Shown here: piece by piece, positions 1 to 14,392 of the stretch | Numbering within the stretch: position 1 is the first letter of the stretch | How the letters are laid out: each line of letters starts with the position of its first letter | Assembly: GCF_021130785.1 (NCBI RefSeq) | Contig: NC_060209.1 | Coordinates: forward strand, 22,072,001 to 22,136,000 | Direction of reading: 5' to 3' | DNA from: Homalodisca vitripennis | Taxonomy: Eukaryota > Arthropoda > Insecta > Hemiptera > Cicadellidae | DNA: 64,000 nt | The notes under the pieces: model-generated | What the model was told of the DNA's origin: nothing | The model's database searches: none | The model's input: the letters and a program-made list of their open reading frames with translations, nothing else | Made by a program: the position numbers and the translations under genes

Positions 1-3000
1 TTCGTTATTTTTCGAAAGCTAGAATTAATTTAAATTTTCCCCCATTTATTTGACCACCCCTTTTCTTGAGCGTCGACGTCTGTTGCAATAAGGAAGGATA
101 GAATTACGGAGCTGAACACCTTGACTATAATCATTTATGAGTTCCAACAACTTCTCAGTACAATGGCGGTCACTAGTGTCATCCTAATCTGAGGATTTCA
201 AGTAAGGGTGCCTTAACTATGGCTTTTTAACATATGTAGTAAGTGAAGTATTGCCTGTTAAAATGTTTCTTGAGACGCTTAAGTCTAGAAGGGATTGATT
301 GTGCAGTAAGAGATTACTTACAACGACAGTCACTATTTTCGTTTGGGAAGTCTACTGTATTAAAGACAAAAGCCTAAGACGCTTTAAAAATTATGAGTTA
401 TTACCATTTTCTACCTAACTTTATAATGAATACAAATATCAAGTTACTAGATAAGTTTAGTTGTTTGACTCGTGCAAAGATTGTTAGAAAAGCACTCTGC
501 TCATCATCGTAGGTCTGACAGTGCATTATTTTTGAAATACCTATTAAAAGCACTTTCAATACGAAATTAAGTATTTTGTATAAGGATATTTAAACTCACT
601 AAAACAAAAATAAAATTCAACGGTTTCATAATTATTAGTTATTTTTTAATTTAGAGATGAAGTTTCCATTTTTTAATGAGCTTTCGCGATGCTTATTACT
701 CAATGGGCTTTGAAAATGTAATTTCTGTCTTCTGTCCGTAAGACAGTTCGAGAATTAACCAACCTTTAGACTTGATATTTAACATCAAGCATCAGTTATA
801 TATAACTGTGTCATGGTGAAAATCAATCCATGGGATTTGGCTGAGCTTTAGCCAGTATATGTATAATTGGTTTTATGAGTAATCAAGGGGGAAACAAGAA
901 AATTGTAAAATAATAAATGTATAGAGAAACTGACTACAATAATATGACATTTTAACAATCCCATAGTAACACATATAATATAATATATAATTAATATATA
1001 ATATATATATATATATATATATAATATCATTATATACAATTATATTATATCAATTAAATTAGACTTGAAATTTTGCATCGTAAGAGAAATAGTAACTATG
1101 AATTTTCACTTAGTTTTCGATTTCAGTAAAAACTCTTGTTAAGATATCCAAAATCTTCAAGAAAATATTTGGTGAACTGTGTAATCAAAGCCAATAGCCT
1201 TTTTGATACCGGCCATGAAAAATAATTGATATTTATTATAGTTCAGGTTGTATTTTAGTGCAATATTTTAGTCTTAACGTTAAAATTATTTTCATTTTTA
1301 TTCCAAAAAAATGCTATGCTTTAGTTTAATATTTTTTACTGGCTTTTCAAGGATACCTTTCTCACAATTTAAAAACGCAGAATGACATAGTAATTATAGT
1401 AGCAGAGACCTTGTTTTACTTCACAGAATTTTTCTGTATTAATTTAACCATGAAAATAAAATAACAGATTTTCTATGCGTATTCGAAACTCTGCATAATA
1501 TAATAGCTTTTAGAGTATTGCTTTTTAAAATAAGTAAATGCAATGGCATTAAAGAGCAGCAATGTCTTTGTGTACCCCCATTGAAATACATGCCTCTTGT
1601 ACCCGTGCTCTCGCCCATTTAGTTGAAAATTGTGTACCTTATTGCTCGACTGTACTTCAGAGCTTTTCTTCCTCCTACACTTTTATCAAAATGTAATTTT
1701 CAATCAGAAAACTACTAACGTGCAACCTTTACTTGAATTTTGGATACAATTAATTATGTAATTTTACAATCGATTTCTAACAGTATCCCTAAAACCCAAA
1801 TAATTTACTGAACATTTGCCAGAAGATTAATAAAACAATTTGCTTGTATAAATTAAAAACAATTGAGGCTACTTTTACAGATTTCCATCAAAACGTTTTT
1901 ATAAAACTTATTATTTATTTATTAGAACTATACAATACTTATGTGCTTGTATTAACTTCAATATTGGAAAACCTTACAATCCAGCACACCAAACGTGATC
2001 TCATTACACTACTAACACTAAACTAATATGAGTGCATTTAATTATTAAATTAGTTGTAAATAATTTATTTACAAAACTGAAGTGAACAAAAAAAAAACTT
2101 AAAACTATGTTAATTGATGCAATAAAAAATATTAAAGGAATAGAAACTCAATAATGTAAAATTAACATATTTTTTTATTTTTTCATTGATGTTAGATTTA
2201 GTTCTTTTAAATGTAATTTTCTGATTTTGCTCTTTTTAGTATAATAATTCTTTTAATAATTTTAGTAATTAAACTAATCCTCTTTACTAGGTTAGTACTC
2301 ATTCCAACCCTACTGCACTATTTTTTTTAATTCTATATTGTCAGTGTTTTAAATCTTTATTTATTAAAACAAGTTTTAATTGGTTCACTAAAAAATGGCA
2401 ACAAAACATATTTTATTTATTCTAAATTTACTAAACTTTTGGATTTTTTTATATAATACGTTTTTTAAAACAAGGTGTAATTGCGTGATCTTTCATTGCA
2501 ATATTTATTATAATAACTGTTTGCGCCTTGCTCTGTTATTCAAGTAATGGCTTTGTGGTACCTTAAATATGTGATCAAAAAACATAAAATATTTTGAAAA
2601 ATATGTGGATTCTGAAAATACATTTTAAAATTATAGTGATAAAATAGTTAATACATTTGAATTAATTCTTTATATTAAGCAAATTTTTCTTTTTGGATTA
2701 CTTTGCCGTTTCTTACATTAACTTTAATTATTATATAGTTGTAAAAGGCAGGCTGTCTGGAGGCATAATTTTTTATATTGTCACACTTTATTGTATAAAT
2801 CGTGTAATATGCTAATTTCTAACAAATTTTTATTTCAATGCAGTTTACATAACATTTCCTAACACTTTTGTTTAACTTTACAAGGGCGTAACATTTTGAT
2901 ACATTTTCATAATTGACTAAAGCAATAAATTTTACATTAAGTTGCTTCACGACAGCGGAAACGGAAATTTAGATATTAGAAAGTGCGGAAATGGCTTCAG

Positions 3001-4390
3001 TAATTTCCGCAAACCGGCGAATCAAGCTGACAGGTATTAGGGGGCTGCCAATCGAATTCGACGGCCTTTTTTTATTATACATGTAACGTATAGTTTATAT
3101 CTAAACAACAAGATTACACATATCTTATTATTCTAAAATACAGTACATACAATTACTAAATACTTAATACTCATAAATTACTTTCAGTAAGGTCCACAAT
3201 ACGTTTATATTTCGATACTTCCTTACTGTTAGATAAGTGGATTAAATAACTAGTGTAATTTCTACATAATTGTAATTCGAAGTTTACACAACATATTGAC
3301 AATGTAACGTTATAAAATCTAGTCATCATAATGAAACTTGGTAAAGAATTTGTCATTCTCGGATAATATGAAAAATTACAACTAAGTGTATAGAATAAAT
3401 TCAATACTTTTATGACTAAAAATCTGTGGAAAGTTTTATTTCAATGTCCTAAGCTTTATTTTGTCGAGGACTTAGTATATTACTGTTAATTTACTTTTAA
3501 TACAGCACAGTTTTGTATATTTCAAGAACAAAGGTCTTGTACTGTACTTTTGTTTTATGTGCTAATCAGTTGAGTTATGCCATGTTTCTCCTCACCATAA
3601 TTCCCGATTATTATTACCAATATGGCTGATACTTCAAGCTGAATAGTACTATACCAAGAGCAAAATTGTATGGAGTAAAAATCTTACGGAGAAAGAGGAA
3701 ACTGAATATAATTGAAACTATAATTGATATGAGGACACACCTTCACGTTATAACATCTTATTTATATTCTTGAGAAAATGTAATAGCACCACATTAAATA
3801 TTAGATTTATTTTATGGCAGTAAATGTGAGGCGGGTATGAGTATAATGCTATTTCATACCAGACCAGTGCCATGTTGTTTTACAAAATTCATTTTCATTC
3901 TCAACAGTTACACTTGGAGGTTAACAGGGTACAAGAAGCGTGCAGAGGTCTAATGTGATATCTAGATGAAGAGGAAGGGAGAGGATGGTCTGATGCCAAG
4001 TTTTACCGTATCTGTACTACATCGCTGCATTAAGCCCACTTTGATCCTTGATTGCTGCTCGATCTTGAATACAGTTCTCTCTTAATGCTGACCAGTCCTA
4101 ATCAATTCCAAATGTTTTGATCAATGCTGCGCTAAAGAGCAAAGTAACATTTAATGAGTTTTAAACTTGTTTACTTTTCTTTAATGTATTACACTTTTAT
4201 CAATTAAAGTATATTATTTTTAGTTCAGTTTACATTGTTTTGCAGATAAAAATGTTTTTCACATACATCGTAATATGTTACGTTGTATTACGTTCCTTTC
4301 AAAATCTTAAAAATTAAAACTTCATTTTAAATTTTCATTTTTACGTTCTGTTATAGTTTGCGATGTTTTAATATAAAGTGAATTAAAAAT
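1..4390. other. AT-rich non-coding stretch, no gene recognised
   Basis: No ORF above about 77 codons and nothing that reads like a conserved protein on either strand. The short ORFs are low-complexity and AT-driven. An alternating AT block lies at about 970-1048. A somewhat GC-richer island at 2950-3060 and another at 3900-4130 contain no motif I recognise. Confidence 0.6.
973..1048. repeat. (AT)n low-complexity block
   Basis: Almost pure A/T with an uninterrupted AT dinucleotide run at about 1001-1022, flanked by interrupted TATAAT-like sequence. The 63-codon minus-strand ORF over it is an artefact. Confidence 0.9.
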
Positions 4391-4602
4391 AAAGTAAATA
4401 TGTCTTATTTTACCAGGCGAAGTTAGGACTAAGAAGCCCTTTCTAACACAACCGGGGGACCAACGGCTTAAAGGTGACTTCCGAACCACCACAAATAGCC
4501 GGGCAGGCGGGCTGCTTGCAAGGACAGGATCGCTCAGCGGTCACCCAGAAGGCACGCTCGATGTTGCTTGATCTGGTTATCTTGCGATAACCGTTGTACC
4601 CG
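4391..4602 (-). mobile_element. 5S rRNA-derived SINE, copy A (minus orientation)
   Basis: Read on the minus strand, the element begins near 4602 with GGGTACAACGG, passes through a 5S-like stretch (ATCAAGCAACATCGAGCG, then a shortened GGGTGACCGCTGAGCG) and then a body with CCTTGCAAGCAGCCCGCC, GGTTCGGAAGTCACCTTTAA and TAAGACAT-like tail sequence near 4391. The same body recurs at 41860-42004 (minus) and 43359-43585 (plus). Similarity of the head to the internal promoter half of 5S rRNA places it in the SINE3-type class. This copy lacks about 12 bases of the 5S-like head (the GCTGCTTGGAT region) compared with the plus copy. The 72-codon minus ORF across it is not a gene. Confidence 0.8.
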
Positions 4603-5940
4603 CTACACTGCACTATTGGCAATATAATTAATATGATATTGATCATTTTAATATAAATCAATATAAATACTACTTAAGGAATAATAATTTGTAACTTATT
4701 AAAAGTGGAAATAAAGATTAAGGGATCACACTGGATGATATATAAAATAACTGCACATAACATCTTCTGACATACATTTCAGACATACAGAACCACAGTA
4801 AATATTGTCCCGTATCAGACAATATTAGTTCCCAGTCTTGCCAACTGACACCTGACACAGTAGGTTTACTGGTGGCCTGACACTGACAAGCATCACCGTG
4901 TCACTCCATTATTTGAATCTTCTAGCTTATGCCGCAAAGTATTGGCAAGTTTTTAGTGGCCTTTGATACTATCTTAATAAGGCGAGAAGTAAACACGGAA
5001 AGATTGGACTATATATAAACTAACAACAATTCTTTACTGTGGGTATTTTTAACTAGTCCAATTTTTGTTGAAAGTTTTACTATTCTTTTCTATACATTCC
5101 ATTAATATGTGAATATAGGCATATGAAGCTGGATTCCTTTCCGAAATTTAATGAATTTAAAAATTATTTAAAAACTGAGTAAAATGCAATATGAATTGTA
5201 TTCTCTATGGATGAAAATTACATAAGTCACTTTATCAGATTTACCAAACTAATACCTAGACTCACTTATAAGTCACTGGTAGCTGAGTGATTAGCATTCC
5301 ACCTAATCAACGCAGGGTTCTGAACTAGAACATCCGCAAAATATCCTCGTCCTGAAATTATTTTAGATCTTCCCAAAGTGTACATTTACTCGTTTTGTCA
5401 CAAGTCCTAACATTGACAAGAAACCGTTGTTTATATAAAAGTCTATGTAAACCATAACCGGCACACTTTAACATACCATACCACCTACAGGAATAAGGAT
5501 ATTTTCATCACTGAAAATGAGGCAGTTCAAAATGACAGGTGTGCTATATGACCTCAATCTCATTTGAATAATTCTACCCAAAACCAATTTGGCGAACTTC
5601 AAAATGGCCACCGATGTCACAAAACAGCTAAAAGTTGCGCCTGCACCAAAACCCTATACCACACACCATTATGATTTTTTTTTATTAATCGAGTTTCATA
5701 GGGATGAATTCAGTCTTTTCCTTATTCTGTTGGTTAAAATATATCAGCCATAGCTCCTGCAAATATAAAAATATTGTAAGCAGATTTTACTATTGTATTC
5801 ATTGTATTCCTGAGAATGAGATAGTTGAAAGTAATGTATAACATAACCCCTTCGCATTTGAAAAATTCTATGTAACTAAAACATAACTTAAACATTTACT
5901 AAAGTTTATTAAATTGTTTAAAAAATCTAACATGAGGAAA
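4603..5940. other. AT-rich non-coding stretch
   Basis: No gene recognised. A weak internal similarity exists between about 5505-5580 and 5790-5865 (both read like ATGAGNNAGTT...CATTTGAA...AATTCTA), suggesting an old diverged repeat. Otherwise I see nothing. Confidence 0.5.
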
Positions 5941-6404
5941 CTTTCAATAGATTTTGCATTCAAAGACAAATATAACACGATCATTTGTGAGATATTGAAA
6001 GTTTGGTAAGTTCCGGGACTGTACAGAAAATAAGGGGACATTTGTTAATAATATAATCTATGTCAACCTCCGGATTGACATTTATATTAATTTCTAAACT
6101 TGGCCCAAGACTATGAATAAATTAAATGCTTGTGGGTCTTATCACGCAAGAAGTTATAAGTGATAAGATGAAGATTTCATTCAAAAACTGTTACTTCATC
6201 GGCCGAGAAGACGCTTAATTATACATATTCATATTTGTATTTTTAACAGCAAATGTTCATACCATTTAAAAATATTTTTGCACAGTTATTTCCAATTGCA
6301 ACACTTTGTTACTGCAAAAACTTTAGTACAATAAACAAATGTATATATGTTTATACCAATTTCATGAGATAACTCTAACATACATATTATATTATATTAG
6401 GATT

Positions 6405-7240
6405 ATATTAGGACGGCATATTTCGCTTTCTTTCAGTTAATAATGAAATGCTGTTTGGTTCTATGGGGTAACTCTCCAAGGTTTGTTGAGATATGAAATT
6501 GTAGAAGAGGGTTATTAGAATAACTAATGGCTCAGCCCCATTAGACCATTGCAAGCCTATATTCATTAGTTTAAAAATTAACACTGTTGTCAATCTTTTC
6601 ATCTTTGAACTTGCTGCTTACTCCTTAAAAAATATCCAGAAATGATACTTAATGAAGACCTACATCCATACAATACACGTAATAAAGATAATATTAGTTT
6701 TCAACAATGCCGATTAAGTAAAATGTTAAATAGCCATTCCGTCATGTGCAAAAAAGTCTATAATAACTTAAGTTATTTTGTTCAATTGTATAGTTTAAGG
6801 TTTTTCTTAAAAAACTCAATGACCGGCTGTTAGCAAATCCTTTTTATAACATTGAGGAATTCCTAGAACACCCTGGAATAACTCTGTAATATATTGTCCG
6901 TTGATCAATACCTTTTAGTTTTTGATTTTTTAAATAGTTTATTTTTATTCTTGTTCACTGTTCTTACACTGATAATAATAGTCTTTATTTTTTAGTTAAC
7001 TTGTTGAATTTTTCATGATGTTATCTTTTATATACTTATTTATTTATCAATTTATTATTATCAATTTCACATTGTTTTTACAATTGTTACATTCATTACA
7101 TTACATGTAATCCATGCATTGTTACTATTTAATACGGCAAAGTTTTTTTTTTGCTGCTCAACTATGACTAAGAACAATGTAACGTACAACAATTCTGACA
7201 TTTTCAATACATGTATATGTCCATAACAATAAAATATTAT
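6405..7240 (+). mobile_element. 5'-truncated non-LTR retrotransposon (LINE) 3' fragment
   Basis: Present only in copy 1 of the tandem unit; copies 2 and 3 run straight through the equivalent site (about 15665 and 24050). It contains the decayed C-terminal end of a reverse-transcriptase ORF (see 6449-6889), followed by about 340 bp of AT-rich 3' untranslated sequence ending near AATAAAATATTATTATTAAA. That polyadenylation-like end plus short TTA repeats is usual for insect LINE tails. No convincing target-site duplication could be assigned in the AT-rich flanks. Confidence 0.75.
6449..6889 (+). pseudogene. LINE reverse transcriptase C-terminal relic, frameshifted
   Basis: Reading the + strand in shifting frames gives a colinear series of fragments typical of the C-terminal end of Jockey/CR1-type ORF2 proteins. 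These are LVLWGNSPRFVEI (from 6455), then KRVIRITNGSAPLDHCKPIF and VVNLFIFELAAYSLKN (about 6507-6635), then NEDLHPYNTRNKDNI and RLSKML (from 6648), then LKKLNDRLLANPFYNIEEFL to a TAA at 6887-6889. At least three frame changes and an in-frame stop separate them, so the copy is dead. RT catalytic motifs lie upstream in such proteins and are absent here. Identity rests on my recognition of the NTRNK...RL...FY.+EEF pattern. Confidence 0.8.
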
Positions 7241-7410
7241 TATTAAATTTGGAGAGTTATCTGAAATTGGTGTCACAGTACCTGTAGTTTGCAATAGGTG
7301 TCGAAAAATATCATATAATTATATTATATTGCATTTGGATTTTTTTCTGAAGACTGTAAATAGTTGTATTCAACTCAAAATACGATACAATCGATAAATT
7401 AGTACAATAA

Positions 7411-7418
<8 letters not shown>

Positions 7419-7464
<46 letters not shown>
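7419..7464. repeat. (AT)n microsatellite
   Basis: About 23 uninterrupted AT dinucleotides. Copies 2 and 3 lack the tract at the equivalent site (about 15832 and 24210), so it expanded in copy 1 only. Confidence 0.95.
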
Positions 7465-7467
<3 letters not shown>

Positions 7468-10400
7468 CGCCAGTATTTCCAATAAATGTATTAACTTAAA
7501 AGCTAAATACGTATGTTGCGTATTGAAACAAAACACACGCCTTTCCTGTCACAGCGATATCCAGGCTAATCCCGTGTCCATGCAAATTAGGCCCGAGTCC
7601 GATACAATCACGTGCCACCATCGCCCCCAGAAAATCATCCCTAGGCACAAAAATATTGATTCAAACAACTAAAACCCAAGATCGCATGCTTATTTTAACT
7701 AAATTTTGGTATTCCGGGTCGTTTGTTTATAAAAGGAACATGCCATTTTAAATTGTATACATTTTCACAGTTAAACATTTTATTGTATGCTAATTAAATG
7801 TCTAGTGTATAACTAGTGATATCAATGTTACAAGTTTTCTCACAGAGATTTAGCTTGTTCAGTAAGACAGAAGGCCCCAAATGAGAATTTTGGATTAAGA
7901 GAACTTCTTCAAATTACTCCAGAACTGGTGGATAACTCAATATTATTTTGTGCTTAAAGATATGTTTACATCCTAATAATATTAAAAACGGTAAAGTGCT
8001 TTTGTTTGGTTGTTTTCCTTTCACGCGTAAACTATTCGACCGATTGTACTGAACCTTTGCATTGGTATTCTTATGGTCCCGGGGATGAATTCTTATTTTT
8101 TTAATCTCTCTAGGCTACGCCTTACTGGTCTCTAAATAATCAAAAGAACCCCACTATAGTCTCTAAAATTACGAAATAATAATTAAAATGTTGTTAAATG
8201 TAATCAACTGTTTTGTGTTAACATTATTTTATGACATCGCAACCATATATTTCATTCAACCACAATGTTAATATATTCACTGTGAATAATTATGTGCATG
8301 ATTGTCTGGATACTCAAGTATGGTTGGCTTCCTAGAAATTGTGATGTGGTATTTTTATACTAACATGCTTTCAGGAGCTATTTTCCCATACCAAAATCCA
8401 AAAAAGGACTATAAACGATTTCTGAAATGTTGCATAAAGGATTTCCTCTTCATACCGGGACTAGATAATTCTGGCCGCATTTAATTTCTCAGGACTAAGG
8501 ATGTATGTATTGTTTTGTGATCGTGACAATAGGGCAAACTCAACTAAAGCATTGGAAATATCCTGGACCAAAAGGAGATTACAAGAGACGTAAGTAGACC
8601 TTTTTTGACAGAAGTACACCTCCTGCTTGTCTTAAGAAAATTTCCATTATAATATTTAAAAACTATAAGAAATTTCATGCAGATTTCGTCTTTAAAATAT
8701 TTAATATAGCTACTAATAAGACAGCTATAAAGTTTTGAAATTGTGACCAAAAACAGTATTTTGAGCGCAGCGAGAGTGAACAAATTAATTTGTTGGTCTT
8801 GTTATTACGCACAACTTTTTCCATTTAATCTTTGCTGTTAATGCTTTGAAAATTTGGAACATACTGAATACTAAAAGTCTATTGCAGGTAAGGGCTTTGT
8901 AATAGATAATGAAGCGGATGTTATAGACCTTCGTAATTGATCAAATACACTGGCTGGTATCGCTCCGTCATTTTTATTTCTATTTCAGAAAGTTTAATAC
9001 ATAAATATTAATGTGGATAAACTGTAAGCAAACAAATTATAATCAAGAGGTTTGTGTATTAAATAATTGTGGTTCCATTAAATAATATTTATTTCATTCG
9101 AATTTAATCACTCATTGTTAACTAATTTGTATACACGAATTTTACTTGATATGTGCAAAACGCAATTCTAACTTCATAACTGAACTGTACTTACAATCAA
9201 GTAAGCAGCCTGTACTAGTATTAACGTGGCTGTCATGCAGCTTGACACCGCCGCTAGATTAAACTGCGAACTGACGGCAACCAACCTATACCCGTGCCGT
9301 CACTACACGGCCGTCACTAATGGAGAATGTACATCACTGTAACGTCACTGTCAATTGACACGATACTGGCATTTTTACACAGAAAAATCGATGACATGAT
9401 TATTACGGATATCTGCCATCATTATTCATCCCAAATATCTATAGTGACATTTCATTGATCTCCGAGAAAAAATATGAGTAAATAAAATAAATCTTTAATT
9501 GCAATGTATTAAAAGAATCTAATAGAATGATTTATAATGTAAAATGCTTTAAAACGTTTTTAAATCTCTGTGTACCTCAATTTTTGTTCTGTCTTATTAT
9601 CATGCAGGGTGGGTTTTAAATGCCATCTTTTCATACACTTTTCCACATTCTTTAAGATATTGATTCCACATTACCGCTAAACACCGCTAAGTAGCAAGTA
9701 ATTCGTTTTGAATAAATTAAGATTTTTGCCGCCATTTTGGACTCACCATATTTGAATTAGATATACTTTTTTAATGTAAAGGTAGCGTTGTGATATTATT
9801 TAAGTAATCATTTAGCATAAATATTTGTGCTGCCCTAAATATTTCTTTTATTTCCAAAAGTAGGAATTTTTAAAGAATAAATGTATATACACATTGTTTG
9901 CGTCATCAGGTTCAGTACATGAAAATAAATGGAAAAAACGTATCACAACACATTTTTACAGTATAAACACTAACTCCAATATGGCAGATACAAGATGCCA
10001 AAAATATGACCAGTGATAGTCGAGTCAACATCTGAATAGATTGAATAGAACTAATTGAATTAATAACAAAAGATTACGTTTTTACCTGTTTTGAGGATGT
10101 TTTTGATCTCTAACTTCCTACCACAGTAACCCATCACAAAAATTAAAATGAACATTGTTTATTGCAAGCATTGTAATTAATTATAATAATTATTATTTCA
10201 TAATACATTTTTCAAGTGTGTAGAAATTGTGTGCTGCAAAACACGGTAATGAGATTCTATATCAGTACTAGGGATAAACAATATGAACCAAACACCTGCA
10301 ACGGGTATCTAATAAGAAAGGTTTGAGATATAATGTGCTCGTAAGCCACCCTTCCGTAAGCTGTTTAACAAATCCTTGATTTATAAGGCAACCTCAAAAC

Positions 10401-13400
10401 ATAAATTAAACGCCATAAAATGCAATTTGCCCTGTGTCTTTACTTGTATGGCGTTGCTTCTCACACACAGTGTTTTTTAAGTGACGACACCTCAATTAAA
10501 CATACAAAATTAACAAGTACATTCTCATAGTTTTAAAGACTGACAACCCCAACGCATCTGTATTACGAGAGGTAAGTATGTATTTCCGTAAAATTTTTGG
10601 GTAAAGTTCTGCTAACTTGTAACTGCAATGTACACAATACTTACACTCAATTACACGTATATATTAACAAGAAATACATTACTATAGATAACAACCACTC
10701 CCGACCTCACTACTAAACTGTTCAAGTCTCAGTTGAACTGTTGCTCGGCATCAATACCACTACGGCGCGGCGGAAGCGGCAGTATTCTTATGGCAGCTCA
10801 AATCGCATCAACTGTGATGTACCTGAGGTTGACAGCATCCATCTACATCTCATCTTAACTGATAAGATCCGCGTATTGACGGAAAGAACAGTGAAAAACA
10901 TAAGGGTCTGGCTCAAACAGTCAATTTCAATGGAAAAAAAACGTTTTCCTATGCAGCAATCTTCATGAATCTTTAACGAACGTATTACTACAATACAACA
11001 AAGTATACAACAATCAAATATTGTAGCTTTAAACTCGTTTTGCTCTAAATAGACTCAAAAGTCATATACGTACGTAATGTTAGTTACATGAAGAAATAAT
11101 TGCCAGGAAACCCATACATTTAAAATTAAATTAAGAAATCTATTTATACGATAGCTCTCAAGCTGCTGGCCTTTCTACCGACTGAAACTCTCTTTCTACT
11201 AACCATCACCGTTACTCAGGTATGTAGTCACCATGGCAACGGAAATAGGGGTTTTGCAATAGTAGGGTGAGAGATATTAATAGGAACAAGAACGGAATAT
11301 ATATCGCTTTTGTTCAGTACTAGAATATATATTGTAGCGCTACGACTTACTAAATCGTATGTTATCTTACTTATACACATTTTACGTATGAATTTCTGCC
11401 ATGATAAAAAATGTCTCACATTTCCACGGTTATTATATTTTGTTTGCTGTCAAATTTTACAATTTAAAACATATAAACCAAATAAAATAAGAGATTAGTT
11501 GGTAAAGCGCCGTAGATAATGGGAAATTTGTGCAGCAGTTTTAAATTATTTACTTTTAATATTCTTAGGGCAAAATATGAAGGTGTCAGTTGAAATAAAT
11601 TATTAAAAAAACAATTATTTATAACATAAATAATAATTCGAGAAGAACTATTGTCGTTGATCTTTAAAATAACATACATTTTTGTGATTTTTCGAGACTA
11701 TTCCTATATATTAAAACTATGTATTTAGATTTTATGATGCAAGGCTTGTTTAGATATCTATAATTTTATTATTGTTCGCTAAGTGTATTTATTAATTTTG
11801 TTCTTGCTTATATTTAAACTTTTCTAAATAATTTTATGGATGATTCAATAAAAATAAATACAATAAAATAAAACTGAAAATTTACAAAACTTAAATCAAG
11901 TATTTAATAGATACTTAATTCAACAGTCAAGTGTTTTAAGATATTTCCTCAAATTTTAAGTTTTAGTGCTGTAACGATATACACGAGAAGTTAGTATTGT
12001 CGAAAATTATGAGAATATATATAAAGCCTGTAACTTGTAGTTTACAGACTCTTGCAAACCTAAACAAACATGTTAAGAACACGTAATGTATAAAGATTAA
12101 TCAGTTGTTTGAAGTGAATTATTGTTTTACAAGAACTTTTTACTTATTATTGCAATATTATTTACTAATTTTACTTCGTATATGAATTGTGAAGAACTAC
12201 ATATTTGAACTGTATACTCCATATAGGAAGTTTTGAGAAAAAACGTATATTTGATATTTTTAGTTTTTTTGATTATTTAATTTTTACATTGATTTATAAT
12301 ATATTGTAAAAAATATTATAAATTGTATTCAATTATTCTACTAGCTCATACAAGGAAGTGCTCATGAATTGTTTTATAATATAATGAAAGAGGCTATCGA
12401 TTTAATTGACTTTATTTATTTTTATTTGATTAGTTTCCTAGGCTCTTGAATTTATTATTCCTTAAACAGAGCGATATTACTTTTTCACACCTTGTGATAA
12501 AAATATAAAAAATAATTATAGAGATTAATTTAAATTAGCAACAAATTTGGACAGTTTTATTAGAATTCTTATAAAGGAACATTTCTGACCTTTTGATAGC
12601 ATATGTTATTATAAAAGAGATATCAGTGTAAAAATGTATTTATTTGCAATTTTTGGCTAAATAACAATTAGAAATAAAAACCTTAAAACTTTATTTATTT
12701 CTATAGTACTAAATACTATATTATGAAGAAAATTTATAGAAAATTGGAAAGGGGATATCGATTTTGAGATTCGTAATGGAATCAAGGGCTAGCTTATCTC
12801 ACAAAAATATCAACGAGAAACGTCAGTGTCATGAGAACAAAGTAACAAGTGTTGATGCAGTAATTCATTCATCAATCATTCTGTGAAACAAAAGAGACGT
12901 GACTTTTTTTGTCAAAGTTATTTTTACTCAACTTTCATTCCAACAAAGGTTCAGAGCAGAAAGTTGGAACACATCGACGTTGAAAAAACAGCTCTTTGAT
13001 CAGAACTTTATAATTTGTTATATAATACATGACATATAAGAATTAAAATGTGTATTTCTTTAAATTAATTGCATGAAAAAGTGGTTATCATTTACTACAC
13101 AAATTAACCGTCCAGCTGTGCGTTATATTGCAGTAATGATCGTTGCCGGGAGCGTATCGGCTGATTACATTGACAGAGTAATATGAATGTATGAGCTTGC
13201 CCACCTTAGTAATGACCGTTCAACTATCAATGTTATCTATAGGTTTGAAGTATTATTTCACTTAAAAACCTCTAGCATCGAATAACTTTTACACAACATT
13301 TAGGTATGTTTGATCATATTTTTATTTCTTTGTTATAAGTTCTTTGCTGTGACCTGTTAACTCGTAACTGTTTTTAATTAATTTTAAAAATTATTATGGA

Positions 13401-14392
13401 GTAGAAAAAAACAAAATTCTATGTCAACTCCATTATTATCTCAGTTACGAGATAAATATTTTGTTAGAGTGCATTCTACAAAAATATAAATAATTAAAAA
13501 ATAAGTAATCAAAAATAAAAACATTTTAACCAGAACATTTCTCTCTCCCCGTTTACATCAACGTTCCAACTCACTCAGTTGGAACATATTTACGAAAATG
13601 TAAAATTACGGGACGATTCAGATAAATTTCACATTTCTAAGTTGCAACACTGGTAATGTATAGGTGGCATATTTTACTGGGTGTTGTTGACTTTTGTCAT
13701 TTATTATGTGGAAGATTTTTCCACTGTAGAATGTTTTAAAATAATTTAAATTAAATAATGACAATGTTATAATTAATATTAGGGTACTATACAATTACAT
13801 CGATAGCCACAAATGTAAACCAAAGATATTAAACTGAAGAAAAATTCAACAAAACCGTATCCGTGTTGGATGTGCAAAGACCACCAGTATGTCCTTGCTG
13901 TGGTGTGTATGTCGCATTTATCACCGTAGCGACCGCAAGCCCCTATGACAAGCCGTCAATTTGTAATCGTTAGCAGCATTTAGCTTTTACCTAAAACACA
14001 ACAAAGCTCTCTTGACTGAATATATGCATTACTATATACAATTTCATATAGATTTATCTGATCTTTATCGTAAAAAAGATCATTGACGAAGACATTGTTG
14101 ACTTGACTTGTGTGTTTGAGATGGCTCTTGTTGTTGGAAATTTTTGAAATAAATTTAATTCCCCATTGTGTATTATCACTTTAATGAATACGTAGACAGG
14201 ACCCTTTAGACTGTTTGAGAGGGTCTAGGTTATAGCATTAATTTCGTTTCTAAAATATTGCGTCAAACACTCTACAGCTTGGCTGAAAAATAAATAATTG
14301 GCTGTCTTAATTGGTGGATATGCACAAAACCTCATGCCATTGAATTATTTCCATTAGAGTCAGTGAAATAGAAGGTATTCGTTAAACAGCTC

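Noticed and set aside
4443..4661. Cys-rich 72-codon minus-strand ORF resembling a small secreted peptide
   Set aside because: It lies almost wholly within a 5S-derived SINE; the same DNA recurs at 41.9 and 43.4 kb without the frame.
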